Assembly (NCBI GenBank): GCA_949317995.1
Contig: OX439043.1
Location: 7,618,501 to 7,682,500, forward strand
Origin: Acholoe squamosa
Lineage: Eukaryota; Annelida; Polychaeta; Phyllodocida; Polynoidae
Reading direction: 5' to 3'
Length of the DNA: 64,000 nt
The position numbers and the translations under genes are program-made. Below, piece after piece: positions 1-8,699 of the stretch. Numbering within the stretch: the stretch's first letter is position 1; each line of letters begins with the position of its first letter. The notes under the pieces were generated by a model. It did not search any database. It saw only the letters and a program-made list of their open reading frames with translations, and was not told where the DNA came from.

Positions 1-868
1 TGTGTACTGGTACCATGTATCACCATATGACGTGTACATGTACGATGTATCACCATATGATCTGTATTGGTGCCATGTTTCATCGTATGACGTGTACTGA
101 TACCATGTGCCATCACATGATGTGCATTGGTGCCATGTATCATCACATGACGTGTACTGGTGCTATGTATCACCATATGACGTGTACTGGTACCATGTAT
201 CACCATATGACATGTACTGGTGCCATGTATCACCATGTGATGTGTACTGGTGCCATGTATCATTTTATAGCATGTACTGGTACCATGTATCACCATATGA
301 CATTTACTGGTGCCATGTATCACCATATTATGTGTACTGGTACCATGTATTACCATATGACATGTACTGGTGCCATGTATCACCATGTGATGCGTATTGG
401 TGCCATGTATCATCATATAGCGTGTACTGGTACCATGTATCACCATATGACATTTACTGGTACCATGTATCACCATATGACGTGTACTGGTGCCATGTAT
501 CACCATGTGATCTGTACTGGTACCATGTATCACCACATGATGTGTACTGGTACCATGTATCATCACATGATGTGCATTGGTGCCATGTATCATCACATGA
601 CGTGTACTGGTACCATGTAACATCATATGATGTGTATTGGTGCCATGTGTCATCTTATGATGTGTACTGATACCATGTATCATCAAATGATGTGCATTGG
701 AGCCATGTGTCTTCACATGACATGTACTGCAGCCATGTGTCATCATATGATGTGTGCTGTTGCCATGAGTTACCATATAACATGTACTGGTGCCATGTAT
801 CACCATATCACTTGTACTGGTGCAATGAGTTACAATATAATATGTAACACATGCCTAATGATAACATA
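1..868. repeat. 30-bp minisatellite array
   Basis: About 28 tandem copies of a 30-bp unit that includes CCATGTATCACCATATGACG, with point differences between copies. The array continues past the left window edge. Because 30 is a multiple of three and the unit lacks stops in two plus-strand frames, long reading frames appear here, but they only restate the repeat as ten-residue periods and are not taken as genes. The copies become more diverged after about 620, as expected at the edge of an array that homogenises by unequal exchange. Confidence 0.9.
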
Positions 869-869
869 G

Positions 870-1195
870 ATATATACAACATGGCCATGTGGGCTAATGT
901 TAGCGTAGCAACATGTAAAACATGGCTATGTAGGCTAATGATAATATAGCTACAGGTATAAAATGGCCATGTAGGCTAATAATAACATAGCTACATATAC
1001 AACATGGACATGTAGGCTAATTATGTAGCTACATGTACAACATGGCCATGTAAGCTAATAATAACATAGCTACATATACAACATGGACATGTAGGTTAAT
1101 GATAACATAGCTACATGTATAAAATGGCCATGTAGGCTAATAATAGCATAGCTACATGTACAACATGGCCATGTAGGCTAATGATAACATTTCCA
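870..1195. repeat. 41-bp minisatellite array
   Basis: A second tandem array with a unit of about 41 bp, containing ACATGGCCATGTAGGCTAAT followed by GATAACATAGCTACATGTAC. About seven copies with small indels. It abuts the 30-bp array and shares CATG-rich composition with it, so the two may have a common origin. Confidence 0.8.
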
Positions 1196-1634
1196 CATAC
1201 AGACCTTTGGCCAAAACGTTTCAAAACATTTTAACTTGATGATTCACTCTCCTCAGAACACTCTAGTACGTTTTGGCTGCTAGACAGCTGCAGATTTCTT
1301 TCCACTAATACACATCAAAACGTTTTATTTTCAATGAAAATCATCTTTAATACACAAATGCCAAAACGTTTCAAAACGTTTTTCCTTTATTATTGCAACT
1401 TCCAGTGTTGAACAATGTGTATCAGGGATGGAAGTTTACATTAAAAATAGAGAGAAATTTTTGCTTGAATACACATTATTACTGTATGGTAGCCAAAAAA
1501 TTGAAATATTCATTACACATAATACGTTTTGGAGGTCCACTGACAGAAAGTACTGGTATTTTGGAAGGCCCTTTTTACTACCCACATCAATACGTTTTGG
1601 TTGTGCCCTTACAGAAAGTACTGGCAGTCCTAAG
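1196..1634. other. Non-coding spacer with CAAAACGTTT motifs
   Basis: AT-rich sequence with no convincing gene. The motif CCAAAACGTTTCAAAACRTT occurs at about 1211 and 1361, and a stretch with ACAGAAAGTACTGG occurs twice (about 1545 and 1610), next to ATACGTTTTGG. These look like small decayed repeats at the 5' edge of the retroelement remnant. Confidence 0.5.
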
Positions 1635-1639
1635 GATAT

Positions 1640-2083
1640 ATGGACGCATCAGACAGGGGTTACGGTGTCAGGTACGGCAAGGACTGGATATGTGCAGGTT
1701 GGGGATGCAGGATCAGTATGAACATAGACAGTCATGGACACTGCCTCCCGCCACCTAGTCAATTCGTGCCTGAAAACATAAACATCAGGGAGCTATACCC
1801 CATCTTAATGGCGATTAATAGGTGGGGACCTTTGTGGCGCAATAGGAAAATTGTCTGTTACACGGATAACACCCATGTAGTAAGCGCACTGAATAAGGGC
1901 AAAAGTACAAATACAAGAGCGATGGACTTCCTGAGAGAACTGTTTTGGCTTACAGCTCTTTATAACTGCCATATTGTAGCATTACATATCCCAGGACGAC
2001 TTAATGTCCTTGCAGATGCTTTGTCAAGAGTGTTATATTACCCGCATAACCTTCCTATGTATCTATGTTGTAGCGGCGGCTAA
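1640..2083 (+). CDS. RNase H domain of DIRS-like retrotransposon (partial)
   Basis: The 147-residue frame begins with the RNase H signature DASDRGYG and continues with NIRELYPILMAINRW and CYTDNTHVVSALNKG. It ends with a region typical of the DIRS RNase H tail (IPGRLNVLADALSR). RNase H degrades the RNA strand of the RNA-DNA hybrid during reverse transcription. It is the C-terminal part of a Pol protein whose reverse transcriptase part is missing here. The frame overlaps the recombinase frame by about 80 bp in another phase, as is common in DIRS elements. No internal stop is seen, so the fragment is fairly young. Confidence 0.75.
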   Translation: MDASDRGYGVRYGKDWICAGWGCRISMNIDSHGHCLPPPSQFVPENINIRELYPILMAINRWGPLWRNRKIVCYTDNTHVVSALNKGKSTNTRAMDFLRELFWLTALYNCHIVALHIPGRLNVLADALSRVLYYPHNLPMYLCCSGG

Positions 2084-3062
2084 GCTATGCGAAGATTTGG
2101 ACATGAAAGCGGCAATAGCGAGAGCGCATGCTTGGAGCGTTTCCACCTGGAAAACTAAATGCAGCCAATGGAAAAGATTTATTGTGTTCTGTACCATCTC
2201 TGCCTCTACAGTCGTACCCACTTCGGTTCAGACCATGTGTCGATATTCAGTGTACCTGTCTTCGGACTTGAAGTATAGCACTATAGACAATTACGTGAGT
2301 GCAGTGATAAGTTTAAATGCACATTATGGCTACGACGTAGCTTGGATAAGGACAAATTTTATGTTTAAGTGTACTATGTCAGGTCTGCGCAGGATCCTCG
2401 GTGACCCTATACCCACTAGAGTCACACTGTCAGTTTCGCAACTCTTGGACATGTCTACAAGGGTGAATCTAGCAGTACCTGACCATTTAGCTATGTGGGC
2501 ATGCATCGTTACTAGCTTCAGGACCCTTCTCAGGAAGAGCAACCTAGTAGTAGACAACGCAGCAAAAGCATCACCACACTTTCTAAGAAGAAAGTCTGTA
2601 TCATTCACTAGCTGGGGTATGATTGTCACGGTTTCAAGCTCAAAAACAATCCAATTTGGACAGAGAGTCCACCACATCCCGGTCGTAGGAGTCCCTAACT
2701 CACCACTTTGTGCAGTATCTTTACTCAAGAGACACTTTGACGGTACCCCCACGACAGACCCTGAAGCACCCGCCTTCCTAGTGCGCAAAGGGAATTCGCT
2801 GGTCCCATTACAATACTCAGCACTACTTAAGTTCCTGAAACACCTACTAAGTACTATTGGGATAGATACAAACAGGGCCGGAATACATTCTCTGAGACGT
2901 TCAGGCGCCGCCTTTATGCACCTGTGCGGTATCCCACTAGAGGACATCAGATACACCGGTGACTGGACAAGCTTGTCTGCTCTTTTGTACTTAGCCAAAC
3001 CACTTGGTACCAGGATAGATATAGACAATATAGTCGCCACGGCACTGAAAGCTACTTTTTAG
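2004..3062 (+). CDS. Tyrosine recombinase of DIRS-like retrotransposon
   Basis: A 352-residue frame with the tyrosine recombinase layout. An N-terminal SAM-like DNA-binding region (WKTKCSQWKRFIVFC, then YSTIDNYVSAVISLN) precedes the catalytic part, which shows the first arginine in FRTLLRKSNL, the H-x-x-R box in IHSLRRSGAAF and the terminal tyrosine in GDWTSLSALLYLAKP. The enzyme would integrate the circular DNA copy without a target duplication. All catalytic boxes are visible and the frame is uninterrupted. The true start may lie slightly downstream of the first methionine, because the first 30 residues overlap the RNase H frame. The reverse frame over 2330-3040 is a shadow. Confidence 0.85.
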   Translation: MSLQMLCQECYITRITFLCIYVVAAAKLCEDLDMKAAIARAHAWSVSTWKTKCSQWKRFIVFCTISASTVVPTSVQTMCRYSVYLSSDLKYSTIDNYVSAVISLNAHYGYDVAWIRTNFMFKCTMSGLRRILGDPIPTRVTLSVSQLLDMSTRVNLAVPDHLAMWACIVTSFRTLLRKSNLVVDNAAKASPHFLRRKSVSFTSWGMIVTVSSSKTIQFGQRVHHIPVVGVPNSPLCAVSLLKRHFDGTPTTDPEAPAFLVRKGNSLVPLQYSALLKFLKHLLSTIGIDTNRAGIHSLRRSGAAFMHLCGIPLEDIRYTGDWTSLSALLYLAKPLGTRIDIDNIVATALKATF

Positions 3063-3109
3063 ACATACTAATGTGTAGAGTATCAGGACTATATCATTGT
3101 TCTGGTGTT

Positions 3110-3179
3110 GCCGGGTCATTTGGACTCAGTTTAGCCCAGACCGCAGCTACTCGTCCTTCATTACTGTTCCAGAATCAAT
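3110..3179. repeat. 70-bp direct repeat, copy 1 (B1-like)
   Basis: Runs from GCCGGGTCATTTGGACTCAG to CCAGAATCAAT and matches 3434-3503 with no difference that I can see. It sits just 3' of the recombinase gene, in the position of the B1 split direct repeat of Ngaro-type retroelements. Confidence 0.85.
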
Positions 3180-3253
3180 GGGTGAGACCAATCCTGATTG
3201 GTCTATGTATTGATACGGTCAGTACCACTACTACTCACCCACCTGCTACTCCT

Positions 3254-3255
<2 letters not shown>

Positions 3256-3281
<26 letters not shown>
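3256..3281. repeat. (CA)n microsatellite
   Basis: About 13 CA dinucleotides in the spacer between the two 70-bp direct repeats. Confidence 0.9.
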
Positions 3282-3284
<3 letters not shown>

Positions 3285-3433
3285 TACTCCTCCCTGAACA
3301 TACCTGTGGGCAGTGACCCACTACTGCAGCCTGCCAGCCTAAGGGCACACACACATGGGACTCTTCCACTGCTTCAATTTTTTTTTTATGTAATTTCTCT
3401 GTATTAATATGTTATTACTTGTTAATAAATAGG

Positions 3434-3503
3434 GCCGGGTCATTTGGACTCAGTTTAGCCCAGACCGCAGCTACTCGTCCTTCATTACTGTTCCAGAATC
3501 AAT
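3434..3503. repeat. 70-bp direct repeat, copy 2 (B2-like), 3' end of retroelement
   Basis: Second copy of the 70-bp sequence at 3110-3179. Directly after it the AT-rich viral gene frame begins, so this repeat marks the 3' boundary of the retroelement and the point where the viral block is cut. Confidence 0.85.
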
Positions 3504-3505
3504 AA

Positions 3506-4348
3506 GAAAATCAATCTGAAAAATCTTTTCATACAGGTATATCTATAGAAGAAATATTATCACATATAAGACAAGCACAAATACCTTACATAAAAGAAAT
3601 TTTAAAAAAAATGTTAGCTTTACAATTTTTTTGGAATGATCAGGGTGAAATAATAATGAACGGAAAACTGCTAAAAAATTCTAATGTGATAGACATAATG
3701 AAATTTTTTTCTAATACTAGCATAAAAAAAGAACCTCTTGGCATTAATGAACTTTGGTATAATTTATCTCCACATATACCTAAATCTTGGTTTCTCAATA
3801 AACCAGGAAAAAGCAAGCAAGATGCTGACGCTTATAAAATAAAAAAATATCCTATAGAAGATCAAAATATAGACATTATAAAAAAACGACAACGACAAAT
3901 ACATAAAAAAATTGAAAAAGGAAAGATAGAATCCATAGAAGCAACAGATGATGAATATTCAGAAAATGATTACGATGATCCAATTGAAAAATCATTATTT
4001 AAAGATTCTGACAGCGTGGACGACGATAATTTAAATTATCCTCCAGAATATGGTAAACAAAAATTATTTATTCCTTCAGGAGAAGAAAAAACCTTCACAG
4101 AATCTGAAGAAAATAAAAAAGATGAAGCAAGTGGAGGAATAGGAGAAGAAATAAAAATTAAGAAAATAAAACCAACTTCTTTTGAACAAAAATTCGATGA
4201 AGAAAGTGAAATAGAACCTATGTCCTCTACCCCTCCTTCTGAAGATATTTTTGGAGAAATAAAAAAGAAAAAAAGTTCGTCTAAAGCATCACCACGTAAA
4301 ACACGTTATGGGAGATCAAAAAAAACCAACCCTAAATATTATGGGTAA
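3506..4348 (+). CDS. Conserved Maverick/adintovirus-type protein, 5'-truncated
   Basis: The frame is open from 3506, directly after the retroelement, and the first methionine at 3611 lies inside what looks like a conserved helical region. The start of the gene is therefore probably lost. The N-terminal part contains FFWNDQGEIIMNGKLLKNSN followed by IDIMKFF and IPKSWFLNKPG, which resembles an unnamed protein found near the capsid genes in invertebrate Maverick-like elements (recognition from memory, not a search). The remainder is very rich in Lys, Glu, Asp and Ser and ends in a basic tail (KASPRKTRYGRSKKTNPKYYG), as in a DNA- or core-associated protein. It is first in a run of same-strand genes. 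Exact role unknown. Confidence 0.5.
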   Translation, partial: ENQSEKSFHTGISIEEILSHIRQAQIPYIKEILKKMLALQFFWNDQGEIIMNGKLLKNSNVIDIMKFFSNTSIKKEPLGINELWYNLSPHIPKSWFLNKPGKSKQDADAYKIKKYPIEDQNIDIIKKRQRQIHKKIEKGKIESIEATDDEYSENDYDDPIEKSLFKDSDSVDDDNLNYPPEYGKQKLFIPSGEEKTFTESEENKKDEASGGIGEEIKIKKIKPTSFEQKFDEESEIEPMSSTPPSEDIFGEIKKKKSSSKASPRKTRYGRSKKTNPKYYG

Positions 4349-4436
4349 GATTGGGACACGAAATGGAAAAAATAGTAATAAATAAAGAAAAAGCATTTGA
4401 GATAAAGAAGAAAAAATCCTAGGAAAATAAATAAAA

Positions 4437-4883
4437 ATGTATTCGAATTGTGCTCATAAAAAACTTCTTTACAGGCAATTTTTACGAGAAAATAAAAATC
4501 CATTATTTTACAATCAATATGGAAGTGGATATAATACACTAACTCCTTTCATAGGAAGCAGAAATCAAAGAGGATATGGTATAGGTGGCATACTAAAAGG
4601 TTTATTAAAAACAGTTGTACCTCTCATTACTCCTGCGGTGAAAAGTGCAGGTAAAGCAATAGGAAAACGAGCTCTTAAAGGAGGAATAAAAATTGCAAAA
4701 AATGTTTTAAAAGGTGAAAATATAAAAAAGGCTATAAAAAGAGAAGCTGAAGAAAGTTTGTCTGATTTAGGTTCTCAAGTTATTTCAAACTTTTCAAATC
4801 GAAAGAAATTATCTCCTCAGCCAAAAATTATAAAAAAGAGAAACAGAAAAAAGAAAGGAAGGCATGGTGATATTTTCGGATAG
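4437..4883 (+). CDS. Small basic core/membrane-active virion protein (adenovirus pX-like)
   Basis: A 148-residue basic protein. Residues about 40-95 form a Gly-rich, amphipathic stretch (YGIGGILKGLLKTVVPLITP, then KSAGKAIGKRALKGG), followed by a helix and a strongly basic C-terminus (IIKKRNRKKKGRHG). In Maverick and adintovirus-like elements a small protein of this pattern lies beside the capsid gene and is compared with adenovirus core proteins pX or pVI. Here it lies about 80 bp upstream of the hexon-like gene and uses an ATG preceded by AAATAAATAAAA. A role in packing DNA or disrupting membranes at entry is inference from position and composition. Confidence 0.6.
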   Translation: MYSNCAHKKLLYRQFLRENKNPLFYNQYGSGYNTLTPFIGSRNQRGYGIGGILKGLLKTVVPLITPAVKSAGKAIGKRALKGGIKIAKNVLKGENIKKAIKREAEESLSDLGSQVISNFSNRKKLSPQPKIIKKRNRKKKGRHGDIFG

Positions 4884-4966
4884 AATAAATAGCTTGAGAT
4901 AAACCGATAACTTGATCTTTTTATGTTGTCAAAGTAAAAATAAGAAGATACACCTGAACAAAAAAT

Positions 4967-6333
4967 ATGTCTTTTTTAAATGAAAATTTACATCATTGTA
5001 TAAGCTCAGAATTGGATTATAAATATATACCTCCTACTGATACTACAAGAATAAAAACATACTATGAAAAAATAGATCCTACAGCTTCACCAAACAGCAA
5101 CACTGTTCAATTTACATTAAAATCTAACAAAAAAGATTATGTTTCTTTACATAACAGTTACCTTTACATAAAAGCAAAAATATTGAAAGCAGATAAAACA
5201 GCACCTGACGCTCCAGCTAACGATGGAACTATAAATGATAATGCTAAAGTTTTTCCTGTTAATTATTTTGGTGCTACTATGTTTAAGAATGTAAAAGTTT
5301 TCGTAGGAGAATAAGAATATCAGACAGCAATGATTTATATGGTTACAAATCAATAATAGAATTTACTTTAAGTTATGATCCTCTTACAGCTAAATGTTTA
5401 GGACCATTAGGTTTTTACATAAAAGACAATAAAGATTTCAATGAAGTTAACACTTTAACAGGTACAGCTCACAATGCAGGAGCTAAAAAAAGATATGAAA
5501 AAACAAAAAACGGAACATTGTTTGAAGTGCATGTAAGAATACATGACAGTCTTTTTTCACAGTCTAAATTATTACCTGGGGACTTGCCTCTTTCTATTGA
5601 ATTAGATAGAGCAGATGAAACTTTTTGTTTAATGTCAAAAGTAGAAGCTCAAAAATATATTATAGATGTACAAGAAATAAACTTGTACGTGAAAAGAGTT
5701 AGATTAACAGATGATTTTCATCAAGAATTAGAAGAAGCAAGAGCTACTAATTTACCTATATGGGATATTCCTATCCATAAAATAGACATGAAATATGTCA
5801 CTTTCGGTCCTCAAAAAGCTATTCTTCAAGCTTCACATGTTGTGAATAACACACCTTTACCTAAAAGAGTCATAATTGGTCTCGTGCATTTAGATGGCTT
5901 CACAGGCACTCATAATCGTAATCCATTTAAATTTGAAAACTTTAAAGTTAAAGAAATAGAACTTAAAGTAAACGATGGAGGAACTCCTTTTTATCATTAT
6001 GAATTAGATTTTCCAAATAATATGTATAACATGGCTTATCTTGCTCTCCTTAAATCTACAGGAGATATATTCAGAAATGAAGCACAAAATGTAACCATAG
6101 ACGAATTTAAAGAGGGAACAACATTATTTTGCTTTGATATTTCTAAAGACGGAGCAACATCAGAAACTTTTGAATTAACTGAAACTGGTACTTTAGGTTT
6201 TGTAATAAAATTAGAAGAAGAATTAGATCATGGAGTAGCAGCCATTGTATATTTAGAATATGATGAGATCATGAGATTAGACTCAAGTAATATGCTAAAA
6301 TTTAAGTCTGAATTGACTAACCTAACAAAATGA
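4967..6333 (+). pseudogene. Hexon-like major capsid protein of Maverick/adintovirus type, frameshifted
   Basis: Together the two frames span about 455 codons. The first, 4967-5314, carries SELDYKYIPPTDTT and DYVSLHNSYLYIKAKILKAD, a beginning I recognise from the family annotated as F54H12.2-like, which occurs in animal Mavericks and is considered the double jelly-roll major capsid protein. It stops at 5312-5314. The same protein continues in another frame from about 5317 to 6333 (LFEVHVRIHDSLFSQ, then LPLSIELDRADETFCLMS). A single-base indel near 5305-5317 therefore breaks the gene, unless the assembly has an error there. The stop codon overlaps the start of the protease gene (ATGA), a compact viral-style arrangement. 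Family assignment is from memory. Confidence 0.7.
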
Positions 6334-6797
6334 ATGGAAAAGAAATAAATTTTTATCTAAATCTCATAAAAGAAGAAAAAAAAGGAGAATATGGAGTGTT
6401 TTCAGCAGATACCATACCTGAAGTGACGTATTACCCTACTAGTTACATAGTTAACACTGACAACAGTGATTCTCCTGGTGAGCATTGGGTAGCTTTATAT
6501 TATGAAAAACCTAATAACTTAGCTGAATATTTTGATTCATATGGATTTCTACCTCTTCGTGAAAGTTTTCTTAAAGCATTACCTGAAAAATATAAATATT
6601 CAACTCATGCTATACAAGGTTTATTTTCTACAACTTGCGGACAATATTGTTTATATTATCTTGAGAAAAGAGCTAACAACATGTCCATGCAAGATATAAT
6701 ATCTAGTTTCACGACTGATACAGACTGGAACGATAATAAAGTAATAAATCAAAGAAGCTTATTTCCCATATCAAATTTGTCAAAGCTGCTTACCTAA
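6330..6797 (+). CDS. Adenain-like cysteine protease
   Basis: A 155-residue protein of the adenovirus-type maturation protease family (C5/C48 relatives) found in Mavericks and adintoviruses. The catalytic histidine is in GEHWVALYYEK, the acidic residue in AEYFDSYGFLP, and the nucleophile in TTCGQYCLYYL, preceded by AIQG, which supplies the oxyanion glutamine. The N-terminus (EINFYLNLIKEEKKGEYGVF) matches the usual opening of Maverick proteases, so the protein seems complete though shorter than adenovirus adenain. Its ATG overlaps the capsid gene stop by four bases. In family members the enzyme cleaves capsid and core precursors; that role is inferred here. No inactivating change is seen. Confidence 0.85.
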   Translation: MNGKEINFYLNLIKEEKKGEYGVFSADTIPEVTYYPTSYIVNTDNSDSPGEHWVALYYEKPNNLAEYFDSYGFLPLRESFLKALPEKYKYSTHAIQGLFSTTCGQYCLYYLEKRANNMSMQDIISSFTTDTDWNDNKVINQRSLFPISNLSKLLT

Positions 6798-6845
6798 AAA
6801 CGATTTCTTAAATAACAATTACACTTTAAAATCTAAAAAATTGAA

Positions 6846-7298
6846 ATGACGGAATCAAACCTTTTAAGTAAAATCAATAATGCAACTAAAAAGAAACTAC
6901 CAGCTATACAAGCAAGTAGTATTTTAGTTATGTTTGTCTTAGCTATAACAGGTATCATATATAATGAAACACAAAAAAAATATTCTTCTCCTTTACAAAA
7001 AGGAGATGAAATATTCCTATGTTGTACAGAAACTGGCAACATTTTTCGCAATGGAGAAAAAACACAAAGTTTTTTAACTTGTTACATAACAAACATAAAT
7101 GAGAGAAAAAGCTGGTCCTATCCTTACTTAGGACAGTCTGTTTCAAATAATTCTCAAACAAACCAAAGCTCAAGAGTAAATCAGTTTACTGATATAATAA
7201 CCATAAATTCCTCTCTTAAAAATAGATATGTTGTAATACATATACCTAAACAAAGAAAAATCGCTGAGATAAATACCACATCTCCAACTTACAACTGA
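6846..7298 (+). CDS. Single-pass membrane protein of viral block, unknown function
   Basis: 150 residues. A hydrophobic segment at about residues 19-39 (LPAIQASSILVMFVLAITGI) follows a short basic N-terminus and is followed by about 110 polar residues with several cysteines (FLCCTETGNIF, FLTCYITN) and possible N-glycosylation sites (NNSQTNQSS). This fits a type II or signal-anchored envelope or minor virion protein. It starts 48 bp after the protease gene, and a TTGAA lies just before the ATG. I do not recognise the family. Confidence 0.6.
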   Translation: MTESNLLSKINNATKKKLPAIQASSILVMFVLAITGIIYNETQKKYSSPLQKGDEIFLCCTETGNIFRNGEKTQSFLTCYITNINERKSWSYPYLGQSVSNNSQTNQSSRVNQFTDIITINSSLKNRYVVIHIPKQRKIAEINTTSPTYN

Positions 7299-7346
7299 TC
7301 AAAAAATATCACGCTGATCCTATAAACAATAACTTATATTTTAAAT

Positions 7347-7769
7347 ATGGATTATTTAAAGATTCAATTAAACTATGAAAAAGAACGTAATGAAATCCTA
7401 GAAAAAATTTGTCACCATCAACACTCATACATTTGCTCGTTAGAAAAAGAGAAAACTGAATATCAAAACAAAATAAAAGAAGAAGAAGAAAAAAATTCTT
7501 CTCTCTCTTATAAAATAAAAGAGACAGAAAAAGAAGTCATGAGTATGTTAGCACATAGAAAAGCCTATGGCATAGCTAAAATGGAGAGGGAATACAGGAA
7601 AAGAAAAGGTCCGATTTACATAAACACTATAGTATCAGACAGTAATGATAAGGATGAAGAAGCTGCTGAAGATATAGATATAGTAGATCTCCCTCGTGAG
7701 AGTTTATTAAACATATATAGAAGTATACCTGATGAAGTGTTTTATGAAGAAAAACATGAATGTGATTAG
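7347..7769 (+). CDS. Coiled-coil protein of viral block, unknown function
   Basis: 140 residues. Residues about 1-85 are Glu/Lys-rich with regular hydrophobic spacing (KERNEILEKI, then KTEYQNKIKEEEEKNSSLSY), a likely coiled coil. A basic patch (KMEREYRKRKGPIY) and an acidic C-terminus (DSNDKDEEAAEDIDIVDLPR) follow. It lies between the membrane protein and the DUF5662-like gene on the same strand. The coding potential rests on a clean frame in very AT-rich DNA and on gene-like spacing. No family recognised. Confidence 0.55.
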   Translation: MDYLKIQLNYEKERNEILEKICHHQHSYICSLEKEKTEYQNKIKEEEEKNSSLSYKIKETEKEVMSMLAHRKAYGIAKMEREYRKRKGPIYINTIVSDSNDKDEEAAEDIDIVDLPRESLLNIYRSIPDEVFYEEKHECD

Positions 7770-7799
7770 GTATACTTAATCACTGCTATATAATTCAAA

Positions 7800-8441
7800 A
7801 TGAGTTTTCAAACATACAGCATAAGAAATCTTTTAAAAAATAAGAACATCAGTGACGAAATAGCAATCAAATATGTTAATGCTAAAAAAGAAAAAATTAT
7901 ATGCAATTCTGCTTTCTTAAACATACTCCTTGAACACTATAAACAGGTATTCAAGCATAGGCAAATAATATCTGCAGCCTTTTTCGTTATAGGAGAAACA
8001 GTATTTAATTATGCAGAAAAAATATGTCTTATAAAACGATTAAATATGCATGATTTATCAAAATTATCAGTAAAAGAAGCTATAGGTTATACCTTAAAAT
8101 TCTTTTCTACTGAAGGTCTTAAAGATGAAAAAGACAAAAAAAATTGGGAAAATGCATTAGATCATCATTATAAAAATAATGATCATCACCCTGAATACTA
8201 TTCAGGTAAAAACATGGAAAAATATGCTTTAATTGAAAGTGTATTTGATATGATAGCCTGTCATATAGAAAAAGATTTGAAAATTAAAAATATAACTGTG
8301 AATGATATTTTAAACGGAGAAATTACCTTTCATGAAATGTTAAACATTAATCCAAATTTCTTTAGTAGATACACTATCGAAGACAGAGAAAAAGTAAATT
8401 TTTATCTTGCTTCGTGGAAAAGTATTCTAAGTCAGCAATAA
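7800..8441 (+). CDS. DUF5662-like protein (His/Asp-rich, putative metal-binding hydrolase fold)
   Basis: 213 residues. The central part has RLNMHDLSKLSVKEAIGYTL followed by LDHHYKNNDHHPEYYSGK and LIESVFDMIACHIE. Helix-borne H-D-L-S-K, H-H-x(4)-D-H-H-P and D-M motifs are the signature I associate with DUF5662, a family in phages, large DNA viruses and bacteria that resembles HD-domain phosphohydrolases. A nucleotide-related hydrolase role is plausible and would fit the two dUTPase-family genes downstream, but that is inference. The start at 7800 follows TATATAATTCAAA, and the gene ends three bases before the next start. Complete, no breaks seen. Confidence 0.65.
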   Translation: MSFQTYSIRNLLKNKNISDEIAIKYVNAKKEKIICNSAFLNILLEHYKQVFKHRQIISAAFFVIGETVFNYAEKICLIKRLNMHDLSKLSVKEAIGYTLKFFSTEGLKDEKDKKNWENALDHHYKNNDHHPEYYSGKNMEKYALIESVFDMIACHIEKDLKIKNITVNDILNGEITFHEMLNINPNFFSRYTIEDREKVNFYLASWKSILSQQ

Positions 8442-8444
8442 AAA

Positions 8445-8699
8445 ATGCTTAAAATAAAAAAATATATTATTACAAATTCTGTAAATAAAAAAACAAAAAC
8501 ACAAATCACAAACATTAAATATACAAGTTTTACGATATCTTTACTGGCTATATATTTGTTTTTTACTTACTGTATCATATATGAACTTATGCATATTGTA
8601 ATATTATGTCCTTTTTTATATATCATATATAACCTTATAAATATTATATTATTTCTGTTTTTGCATCATAGTATACTTGTTTCCGATACTACTTTGTGA
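8445..8699 (+). CDS. Small hydrophobic two-helix membrane protein
   Basis: 84 residues: a basic N-terminus (about 25 residues) followed by two hydrophobic stretches, FTISLLAIYLFFTYCIIYEL and IVILCPFLYIIYNLINIILF, joined by a short turn. It begins three bases after the DUF5662-like stop. The last residues and the stop are encoded by the first copy of the 38-bp tandem repeat that follows, so the C-terminus may have been set by repeat expansion. No family recognised. It could be a viroporin-like protein, but nothing beyond hydrophobicity supports that. Confidence 0.45.
   Translation: MLKIKKYIITNSVNKKTKTQITNIKYTSFTISLLAIYLFFTYCIIYELMHIVILCPFLYIIYNLINIILFLFLHHSILVSDTTL

Larger units (their letters stand above)
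1635..3503 (+). mobile_element. DIRS/Ngaro-type tyrosine-recombinase retrotransposon, 5'-truncated
   Basis: Two overlapping reading frames encode an RNase H domain and a tyrosine recombinase, the combination that defines DIRS-like retrotransposons. The reverse transcriptase that should precede RNase H is absent, so the element is truncated on its 5' side near 1635. A 70-bp sequence is present twice in direct orientation after the recombinase (3110-3179 and 3434-3503), separated by about 254 bp. In Ngaro-group elements the 3' end has the order B1-A2-B2, and this arrangement fits that. The matching A1 copy at the 5' end is missing, as expected after truncation. Reading frame of the neighbouring viral gene resumes directly after 3503. 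Confidence 0.75.

Noticed and set aside
107-670. Frames of about 190-200 codons over the first 870 bases
   Set aside because: They repeat the 30-bp satellite as ten-residue periods, occur in two frames at once and show no domain.
2330-3040. 236-residue minus-strand frame
   Set aside because: Shadow of the tyrosine recombinase gene, which has catalytic motifs in the plus frame.
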